In this document: one piece after another, positions 1 through 4,516 of the stretch
Layout: each line of letters opens with the position of its first letter
How positions within the stretch are numbered: the first letter of the stretch is position 1
Made by a program: the position numbers and the translations under genes
Notes under the pieces: generated by a model
Told to the model about the DNA's origin: nothing
The model's input: the letters and a program-made list of their open reading frames with translations, nothing else
The model's database searches: none
From: Oscillospiraceae bacterium
Lineage (GTDB): Bacteria; Bacillota; Clostridia; Oscillospirales; Oscillospiraceae
Direction of reading: 5' to 3'
Length of the DNA stretch: 5,302 nt
Assembly: GCA_031264545.1 (NCBI GenBank)
Contig: JAISDV010000127.1
Location: 1 to 5,302, forward strand

Positions 1-1225
1 TAAAGGGTACGAAGATCGCCGTGCTGCTGGTAGTCATGCCGCGCTGTATCTCGATCATATTTTGACCGAGTATCAGGCTCGACATATAGGCTGGCTCCTG
101 CTGAAAATCCAGCCGCTTCAAAGCGCAGTTGTACTTCTGGCATATCCCGGCCAGCGTGAACACGTCGTTTTCCAGCCGCCGCCGTGTGGGGGCCGTGCTG
201 ACGATGGTGAACGTCAGCAGGAACAAGCGCTCATTCCGGCTTTGCAGGTCGGCCAGCAGCGCCGCCGCATCCCTGGAGAACGTGATCAGGTCAGGGGGCA
301 GGATGTCAATGTCGTAGCCGTTTCTGGCGGCGCGTTTTTGCTCATCGACGCGCATTTTATCTATATCGCTGATCTTGGCCTTAATGGTTTTGATGGCTTT
401 GGTCTGGTCCACGGTATTGACGTGCAGGGTGACCGTCATTTCCGCGTCCAGCTCCAGAAGCTCGGCAAGCAGGCGGTCGGACAGCTCGGACGCCATGATC
501 TGTAAATAGGACGCCGCGCCCCAGGCCGTGCCTGTGCGGAATACCCGGCTCTCGCGGAAGTCAAAGGACGTTGGAGCAATAAAGTCCTTCGTGCTCATGC
601 CGGTTTTGGCAATGTCTGCCCACGCGAACGCGAACCGCTCTTTCCCGCCGGGGTGAAGCTGGCCGTGCAAGACCTCCAGCCGCTCCGCGCCGGAGAGTGG
701 CCGGGACTGTACTCCCAATTTTTTGAAGTTGCCGGTGATGTCGGCCTCGACCCGTTCCAGCCGGGGCCGGGCCTCGGCCAATGCCGCGGCGGGCAGGCCG
801 AACGTGATGTACTTTGACCGCACAAGGCCGTTATTACTTTTTGCGATCTGCGCCTCGAGCATGTCGGTGAACTCGGCCCGGATACTGTTGAAGTCGTCGT
901 CCTGCGCGGAGATATTGAAGCGGTAACGCTTCGCCTGGCTGGAACGGCGGTTGATGAAGGACAGCTGGAACGGCAGGGCGCTGTCAAAATAATTGAGAAA
1001 GCCGCACCAGCCCTCGAATATAGCGGCCTGATCGTCGTTTGAGGCCACTGAGTAATTGATGTCCTCATATTCGATCGTTTTCGTATAGTAGCCGTCACGG
1101 ACCCGGCACACGCCGTTCCGGAGCATTTCCCTGTATGGGACGGTCTGCTGTGCCGTCCTGGGGACGGCGGTTTTACGCTTTCCGCTTTTTTGCGGAAACG
1201 GCTTTTTGGCTGTTGTTTTCGTCAA
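1..1225 (-). CDS. VirB4-like conjugation ATPase, N-terminal part (runs off left edge)
   Basis: This is the N-terminal part of the VirB4/TrbE-type ATPase that powers the type IV secretion channel during conjugation, at the inner face of the membrane. I translated all 408 visible codons and found no stop or frameshift. After a basic leader, residues such as TAQQTVPYREMLRNGV, EGWCGFLNYFDSALPF and FRTGTAWGAASYLQ, ending at IEIQRGMTTSSTAIFVPF, match what I remember of VirB4 proteins from clostridial conjugative elements. The visible part is the N-terminal CagE/TrbE/VirB domain; the Walker A and B motifs should lie beyond the edge. The start chosen is TTG at 1225, because AAGGAGG at 1235-1241 sits 9 nt upstream. 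It overlaps the end of prgI by 53 nt, implying translational coupling. The family call is from recognition and not from a search. Confidence 0.93.
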   Translation of the reverse strand, partial: MTKTTAKKPFPQKSGKRKTAVPRTAQQTVPYREMLRNGVCRVRDGYYTKTIEYEDINYSVASNDDQAAIFEGWCGFLNYFDSALPFQLSFINRRSSQAKRYRFNISAQDDDFNSIRAEFTDMLEAQIAKSNNGLVRSKYITFGLPAAALAEARPRLERVEADITGNFKKLGVQSRPLSGAERLEVLHGQLHPGGKERFAFAWADIAKTGMSTKDFIAPTSFDFRESRVFRTGTAWGAASYLQIMASELSDRLLAELLELDAEMTVTLHVNTVDQTKAIKTIKAKISDIDKMRVDEQKRAARNGYDIDILPPDLITFSRDAAALLADLQSRNERLFLLTFTIVSTAPTRRRLENDVFTLAGICQKYNCALKRLDFQQEPAYMSSLILGQNMIEIQRGMTTSSTAIFVPF

Positions 1226-1559
1226 CGGTGAGGTCCTCCTTTGAGAGAATGGCGTAATAGTTTTCGGTCATATAGGGCCGTACCCTGGGGCGGAGGAACC
1301 GGGCGCGGAGGATGTTCCGGGCCACCTTCTCGGCGGGCAGGCCGTCGCGCTCATACATCGCCATGAAAAAGAACGGGAGCATGAGCGCGATCATCACGAG
1401 CATGGCCGCGCTGTTGCCGGCAGCGGTGCGGGTGAGCAAATACGTCGGTATACCAACAAGCGCCGCCGAACCGAAGCACACAAGCTGGCGTTTTGTGAGG
1501 TTGAACGCGATCTTGGTTTTGATCCTGCTTAAATCATTCGGCACATTCACATAGGGCAT
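1173..1559 (-). CDS. PrgI family conjugation membrane protein
   Basis: This is a small membrane protein of the PrgI family (128 aa), a type IV secretion component usually encoded directly before VirB4 in Gram-positive conjugative elements. It is thought to play the part of VirB3. The N-terminus MPYVNVPNDLSRIKTK is typical, followed by two hydrophobic segments at about residues 27-43 and 51-68 with a short loop between. A basic cytoplasmic region (RARFLRPRVRPYMTENYY) and a Lys-rich tail follow. The ATG has AAGGAGG at 1570-1576, 10 nt upstream. The gene ends in TAA, 53 nt inside virB4, so the two are almost certainly translated together. Its first nine residues are nearly the same as the start of the preceding gene (MPYVNEPND), which is unusual. 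Confidence 0.92.
   Translation of the reverse strand: MPYVNVPNDLSRIKTKIAFNLTKRQLVCFGSAALVGIPTYLLTRTAAGNSAAMLVMIALMLPFFFMAMYERDGLPAEKVARNILRARFLRPRVRPYMTENYYAILSKEDLTVDENNSQKAVSAKKRKA
1235..1241 (-). promoter_or_regulatory. Ribosome binding site of virB4
   Basis: A perfect AAGGAGG lies inside the prgI coding region, 9 nt upstream of the TTG at 1225. It decides the start of the VirB4-like gene, which has no ATG near this point in its frame. Confidence 0.75.
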
Positions 1560-1597
1560 AGGTCAAACGCCTCCTTCAGGCTGTCCGGAAATTAAAA

Positions 1598-2026
1598 TCA
1601 ACGTTCGGTAAGCGTGGGTGCGGGCCTGTCCGGCGCCGCTTCCTCCCGCCCACGCTCCCGCGAACGCCAATAATCCGGGTTGTATTGCTGTAAGCTCTTA
1701 TTGATGTTTGCCTCAAACGCCGCCTTATCCTGAATGCGGTCGGGTATGCGCCAAAGCCCCTTGTCGAGCAATTCACGCAAAACGACGCTTTCCTGACAGT
1801 CCTCCTCGAAACACAAAAAGCCGCCCTGCCGAAAACCGCATTTCTTAGCGGTGGGCGACAGACATTCCTGCATATCCCCCGCGACCATAGTCCCGCCGTG
1901 GCTTGCCGTGGAAACGAGGAATACGCCGGGGCAGAGGGTGTCGCAAGTCTGCACCTCGCCCCAAGGAGAATTTTCCGGCCGTGCAAACATAAAAATCCTA
2001 TCATTCGGCTCATTTACATAGGGCAT
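1598..2026 (-). CDS. Small DUF7007-like protein of the conjugative element
   Basis: A soluble protein of 142 aa with no membrane segment or signal peptide. The core (ENSPWGEVQTCDTLCPGVFLVST, then SHGGTMV, KKCGFRQGGFLCFEEDCQESVVLREL and LLDKGLWRIP) resembles DUF7007-type proteins, whose function is unknown. That link is from memory and moderate. The SPWG and SHGG motifs and several Cys residues are the distinctive features. The C-terminus (RSRERGREEAAPDRPAP) is charged and probably disordered. The start is uncertain. ATG at 2026 has an AAGGAG 12 nt upstream; an in-frame TTG at 2035 lies only 3 nt from it; ATG at 1990 would give the simpler start MFARPENSPW. I prefer 2026 because its first nine residues mirror PrgI. 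It overlaps the MT-A70 gene end, and 38 nt separate it from prgI, so it is part of the transfer operon. Confidence 0.8.
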   Translation of the reverse strand: MPYVNEPNDRIFMFARPENSPWGEVQTCDTLCPGVFLVSTASHGGTMVAGDMQECLSPTAKKCGFRQGGFLCFEEDCQESVVLRELLDKGLWRIPDRIQDKAAFEANINKSLQQYNPDYWRSRERGREEAAPDRPAPTLTER

Positions 2027-2606
2027 TATGCTCAATCTCTCCTTTCGATTGGTACAAGACTGGTACGAAATCCTGCAAGGTGTTTTTCACCTCGTTTCCC
2101 CACACGTCCCAGCCGGGTGCAGACTGCCGGGCAAAAAGCTCCACACGGGGTAAAGGCCCCATAAGCGTCGTGATCTTCTCCCGCGCGGCGTCCGGCTTTT
2201 TGCTGTGCGCCTCTATGGGTGAGACGATAAGCTGATGGACGCTCCGGCTCTGCCGTCTGGGATGACCCTTTGTCGCCAGCAGGCAAAGCTCCGCATTAGC
2301 GCGTGTCCAGCGCCCCATGCCGTAAAACCAGCCGGGCGTTTTTTTGTTCTGCTTCAGCCAGACAAAGGCCACGGTCTTATATTTGAAGCCCCACGCGGTT
2401 ATGACGCGCAGGGCCTCGGGGAGCATGGGGAGGGTCGTCCATAAGAAAAGCGCGCTGTTTTTCGCCGCTACATCCGCGACGGGCAGCGCGCATATTTCCC
2501 CGATACTCATAGTGGGGTAATGGTTTTCAGCCACACCCTGTCCGCGATTGTTGTCGTAGCGGTAAGGCGGGTCCGCGTAAATAATAGAATAAGTTTTCGT
2601 TAATAT
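2010..2606 (-). CDS. MT-A70 family DNA adenine methyltransferase, start codon ATA (possibly start-lost)
   Basis: An MT-A70-type methyltransferase, expected to move a methyl group from S-adenosylmethionine to adenine N6 in DNA. Read from 2606 the protein is 198 aa. It has the catalytic motif DPPY at residues 12-15 within YSIIYADPPYRYDNN, then LFLWTTLPMLPEALRVI, FKYKTVAFVWLKQN, GRWTRANAELCLLATKG and PRVELFARQSAPGWDVWGNE, all in the usual order and length. The difficulty is the start. An in-frame TGA lies at 2616-2618, and the only codon suitably placed after the AGGAGG at 2610-2615 is ATA at 2606, where ATG is expected. The first usable GTG, at 2534, comes after DPPY and would give an inactive 174-aa remnant. 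Either ATA is used weakly or the start was lost by one G-to-A change. A 9-bp hairpin sits just upstream of the ribosome binding site. The gene end overlaps the next gene. Confidence 0.82.
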   Translation of the reverse strand: MLTKTYSIIYADPPYRYDNNRGQGVAENHYPTMSIGEICALPVADVAAKNSALFLWTTLPMLPEALRVITAWGFKYKTVAFVWLKQNKKTPGWFYGMGRWTRANAELCLLATKGHPRRQSRSVHQLIVSPIEAHSKKPDAAREKITTLMGPLPRVELFARQSAPGWDVWGNEVKNTLQDFVPVLYQSKGEIEHNALCK

Positions 2607-2609
2607 GTC

Positions 2610-2615
2610 TCCTCC
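2610..2615 (-). promoter_or_regulatory. Ribosome binding site of the MT-A70 gene
   Basis: AGGAGG on the minus strand, 3 nt after the palindrome at 2619-2641 and 3 nt before the ATA codon at 2606. It marks where the methyltransferase was meant to start and shows that the start lies upstream of the DPPY motif, not at GTG 2534. Confidence 0.65.
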
Positions 2616-2618
2616 TCA

Positions 2619-2641
2619 GCTCGGGACGAAATGTCCCGAGC
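2619..2641. repeat. Palindrome copy 1: 9-bp stem, 5-nt loop, before MT-A70
   Basis: GCTCGGGAC, loop GAAAT, GTCCCGAGC: a perfect 9-bp inverted repeat. On the minus-strand transcript it forms a hairpin ending just before the MT-A70 ribosome binding site. No T-run follows on either strand, so it is not a normal terminator. A second copy lies at 4007-4029 with the outermost pair changed from G-C to C-G on both arms and a different loop. The pairing is kept although the sequence changed, which suggests the palindrome itself matters. Its role is unknown: RNA leader hairpin, protein binding site or recombination site are all possible. Confidence 0.85.
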
Positions 2642-2663
2642 CTGAAATTTTGCCTGAAATTTA
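2640..2663. repeat. Tandem 12-bp repeat, two units
   Basis: Two adjacent copies of GCCTGAAATTTT and GCCTGAAATTTA (11 of 12 identical), starting on the last bases of the palindrome. They lie upstream of the antitoxin promoter and could be binding sites for a regulator or a scar of insertion. No function can be read from the sequence. Confidence 0.7.
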
Positions 2664-2688
2664 TATTTTTATGTTGCATTTGTGTTCG
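2660..2688 (-). promoter_or_regulatory. Weak candidate promoter toward MT-A70, prgI and virB4
   Basis: On the minus strand TATAAA (2660-2665) could be a -10 box, with CGAACA (2683-2688, 3 of 6 matches to the consensus) 17 nt upstream as -35. It would start a transcript just before the palindrome and so drive the downstream transfer genes separately from the upstream ones. The -35 is poor and the region is AT-rich, so chance is a real alternative. Confidence 0.25.
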
Positions 2689-2702
2689 CGTTTGGATATA
2701 CT
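2674..2702 (+). promoter_or_regulatory. Promoter of the toxin-antitoxin pair
   Basis: TTGCAT (2674-2679) and TATACT (2697-2702, 5 of 6 to the consensus) are separated by 17 nt, and an AT-rich stretch at 2657-2672 could act as an UP element. The antitoxin ATG follows 18 nt after the -10. The perfect palindrome ATATA-C-TATAT (2696-2706) overlaps the -10 and is a plausible operator for self-repression by the antitoxin, as is common for this family. Confidence 0.55.
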
Positions 2703-2720
2703 ATATTGGGGTGATTTAGA

Positions 2721-3014
2721 ATGGCACGAAACGCTGATTTGCATATCCGTATAGACCCGGAAACCAAAACGGGCGCGGAACATCTCTTTTCCGTGTTCGG
2801 CATTACGATCACGGATGCGGTGATCATGTTCCTGCGTCAATCTCTGCTTGTGGGTGGTCTGCCTTTTGAAGTGAGACAACCGTACTACAATGCGGAAACC
2901 GAAGCCGCCATGCAGGAGGCGCGCGATATTTCCTCTGGGAAAATCAAGACAAAGCAATATACTTCCTTCAAAGAGTTCCTTGCCGATGTGGAGGATGACG
3001 GTGCTGACGTTTGA
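2721..3014 (+). CDS. RelB/DinJ family antitoxin
   Basis: A 97-aa antitoxin of the RelB/DinJ family, expected to neutralise the toxin encoded next to it and to repress their shared promoter. The N-terminus is a ribbon-helix-helix DNA-binding fold: a strand at residues 6-12 (DLHIRID), helix 1 around 13-26, then GITITDAVIMFLRQSL as helix 2. The acidic C-terminal half (residues 54-97, with EAAMQEARDIS and SFKEFLADVEDD) is the usual toxin-binding tail. The ATG has a GGTGAT-type ribosome binding site about 6-8 nt upstream. The gene runs against the surrounding transfer operon, starts in AT-rich DNA unlike its GC-rich neighbours, and overlaps the toxin by 14 nt. This points to an independently acquired module. 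Confidence 0.93.
   Translation: MARNADLHIRIDPETKTGAEHLFSVFGITITDAVIMFLRQSLLVGGLPFEVRQPYYNAETEAAMQEARDISSGKIKTKQYTSFKEFLADVEDDGADV
2990..2994 (+). promoter_or_regulatory. Ribosome binding site of the toxin
   Basis: GGAGG inside the antitoxin gene, 6 nt before the GTG at 3001. The ATG at 2995 directly abuts it and has no room for initiation, so this site favours the GTG start. Confidence 0.6.
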
Positions 3015-3279
3015 AACAACCGCGAAATTTCGCAGAGACATTAAGCGCGTTGAAAAGCGCGGACTCGATTTATCCCTGATGGACGCCATTGTCCAGACGC
3101 TCCTTGAAGAAGAACCGCTCGATCCGAAATACAACGATCACGCGCTCATAGGTAACTACAAAGGCTTTCGCGAGTGCCATATAGGTCCGGACTGGCTGCT
3201 CATTTATGAGGTCAACAAAGCCCGGCTGATTTTGACAGCGATTCGCACCGGCTCCCACTCGGATCTGCTCAGGAAGTAA
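3001..3279 (+). CDS. YafQ family mRNA interferase toxin (RelE/ParE superfamily)
   Basis: A 92-aa toxin, the same length as E. coli YafQ, a ribosome-dependent endoribonuclease that cuts mRNA during translation. The residues known to matter in YafQ can be lined up: His47 (in NDHALIG), His60, Asp64 and Trp65 (in CHIGPDWLLIY), and His86 (in RTGSHSDLL). The last aromatic of YafQ (Phe91) appears to be Leu90 here, so activity may differ. The start is GTG at 3001, giving MLTFETTAKF; an ATG at 2995 is possible but crowds the ribosome binding site. It overlaps the antitoxin gene by 14 nt, so the pair is translated together. Its last 11 nt overlap the end of the convergent methyltransferase gene. Confidence 0.93.
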   Translation: MLTFETTAKFRRDIKRVEKRGLDLSLMDAIVQTLLEEEPLDPKYNDHALIGNYKGFRECHIGPDWLLIYEVNKARLILTAIRTGSHSDLLRK

Positions 3280-4045
3280 GCTCCGCCTGTTCCCGGCGAA
3301 TCCGCGCGCTTGCGGCGGCGAAATACGTCGGGGCGTTCTCGAAACAGATAAACCGCCGTCCTGTATGGATACAGGCCACGGCGGTCGTGCCGCTCCCGGC
3401 ACAAACGTCGGCTACAAGCTCCCCCGGATCAGTATAGGTCCTTATGAGGTACTCGCAGAGCTCCACCGGTTTTTATGTAGGGTGGACCGTCTTTGACACG
3501 GTAGTAAACTGAATAACGTTGCCTGGAAAGCGCCGCCCATCCGGGGACGCGGAGCCGGACTCGGTATATTTACCGTAGTTACTGCTCGCCCTTGCGGATA
3601 CGGCGTGGAAGTACGGCTCCCGGTACTCAAACTGCGGATTGTAGGTCGGGAGCTTTTTATAGAACACCAGAATATTCTCGCTCTTTTTCAGTGGCATCCG
3701 GCGGGCGTTCAGAAAACCCGTCCCCTTGTCCTTGTACCAGACCCACTCATAGCGGAGCATGGAGAGATTGGACGCGCCGAGTATCTTGTCATAGGGGCAT
3801 TGTGAGAAGATGAGGATAGCGCCGTTCGGCTTGACGACGTGTTTCACCGCCGACCAAAACTCCGGCAGGGGCAGCGGCGCGTCCCAAAAGTTGCGGGTGG
3901 TGCCGTAAGGCGGGTCAGTCAGGAGCATATCCACCGAGCCGGGCGGCAGGGCCGCAAGGCCCACGATCCCGTCCACTAAGTAAAGGTTGTTTGGCTGGTA
4001 CTCTGACCTCGGGACATAATGTCCCGAGGCGCTACCGTTCGGCAT
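3269..4045 (-). pseudogene. Beta-class DNA methyltransferase interrupted by an in-frame TAA
   Basis: A DNA methyltransferase of the N6-adenine/N4-cytosine group with beta-class motif order. DPPY is at residues 44-47 (VDMLLTDPPYGTT), and the S-adenosylmethionine-binding motif AGSGTT is near the end (residues 216-221, in VADVCAGSGTTAVACIHTGRRFICFE). Codon 191 (3473-3475) is TAA where the family has Gln in HPTQKPVEL; here it reads HPT, stop, KPVEL. A single C-to-T change of CAA explains it. Apart from this the 258 codons are open. The stop separates the catalytic half (190 aa) from the cofactor-binding half (67 aa). No ribosome binding site precedes the GTG at 3466, so a split two-chain enzyme is unlikely. 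The start is ATG at 4045, overlapping the SpoVG-family gene by 14 nt. Codons 6-13 lie in the palindrome at 4007-4029. A sequencing error is also possible. Confidence 0.85.
4007..4029. repeat. Palindrome copy 2: 9-bp stem, 5-nt loop, after the SpoVG-family gene
   Basis: CCTCGGGAC, loop ATAAT, GTCCCGAGG: a perfect 9-bp inverted repeat, 2 nt after the stop codon of the SpoVG-family gene and inside the first codons of the broken methyltransferase, where it encodes ASGHYVPR. It matches copy 1 (2619-2641) in the inner 8 bp of stem, while the outermost pair is swapped in a compensatory way. The starts of the two copies are 1388 bp apart, and they bracket the methyltransferase plus the toxin-antitoxin pair. 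Confidence 0.85.
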
Positions 4046-4487
4046 TTTTAGCCCGGCCCGCTTTCGCCGGTTCGGGCAGGGCAGCGTTATGCGCCGCCGC
4101 CTGTTTTCCCGCCTTGTCCAGCTGCCCGGCAATGCGGGACGGCGCTTTGCCGTCAAGGGCGGCGGCGCGGGCCTTGAGCTTTTCCACGGCGGCGTAATAG
4201 GCGTCTGTCACGGTGTCCGTCAGCCGTTGTTTCATATCCCCGTCCTTGATCCAGGCGGTCGGGCTGTATTTCCCGTTGCCAATGGCCTTGCTCGGCATAC
4301 CGACAAATACGTTGCCGGCCTCGCCCTGCAGCACCTTAAAATCCGTGACCGTCAACGCGCCGTTAAAGGTCACGTTCGCAAAGCCCAAAAGGTTTTTCTG
4401 CGGCACGACAGGCCGCACCGCCGCGGCCATAGTCATGGGCGGGGCAGCTTCCGCGGCCGCCGCCGCGTTTGTTCTGTTTTCACTCAT
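4032..4487 (-). CDS. SpoVG family protein with Ala-rich extension
   Basis: A 151-aa protein whose middle part (residues 33-112) looks like SpoVG, a small nucleic-acid-binding regulator of Firmicutes. The pattern LLGFANVTFNGALTVTDFKVLQGEAGNVFVGMPSK matches the family rhythm of a strand of conserved hydrophobics, a D-F/I-x-V strand, and then the F-V-x-MPSK motif. SpoVG itself is about 97 aa. Here there is an Ala/Pro-rich N-terminus (about 30 residues) and a basic, Ala-rich C-terminus, both probably flexible. The ATG has AAGGA about 10 nt upstream. The gene lies 29 nt after the VirB6/TrbL-like gene, and its stop lies inside the following methyltransferase, so it is within the transfer operon. 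A role in regulating the element or handling transferred DNA is inference. Confidence 0.85.
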   Translation of the reverse strand: MSENRTNAAAAAEAAPPMTMAAAVRPVVPQKNLLGFANVTFNGALTVTDFKVLQGEAGNVFVGMPSKAIGNGKYSPTAWIKDGDMKQRLTDTVTDAYYAAVEKLKARAAALDGKAPSRIAGQLDKAGKQAAAHNAALPEPAKAGRAKNAER

Positions 4488-4516
4488 ATATGATAAATCC
4501 TTCCTTGAAAATTTTT

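Noticed and set aside
595..1098. Long minus-strand open frame inside virB4
   Set aside because: It is Ser/Arg/Thr-rich without recognisable domains and is out of frame with the clearly conserved VirB4 translation.
1152..1198. Two 7-bp hairpins (1179-1198 with a six-T loop, 1152-1168) at the prgI-virB4 junction
   Set aside because: Both lie in coding sequence with no T-run after them on the transcribed strand, so they are not terminators; a role in coupling is possible but unsupported.
1173..1225. A AAA AAG slippery heptamer near the end of prgI, possibly fusing PrgI to VirB4
   Set aside because: A -1 slip here leads into the third frame; the VirB4 frame is +1 relative to PrgI. VirB4 also has its own ribosome binding site and TTG start.
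1576..2013. Alternative minus-strand frame over the DUF7007-like gene
   Set aside because: It overlaps the frame with conserved SPWG/SHGG motifs, has skewed Arg/Cys/Ser composition and no recognisable family.
2619..2641. Palindrome as a rho-independent terminator
   Set aside because: No T-run follows the stem on either strand; on the minus strand a ribosome binding site follows instead.
3473..3475. Programmed stop read-through or reassigned TAA in the methyltransferase
   Set aside because: The context has no known read-through signal, and prgI and the toxin use TAA as a normal stop.
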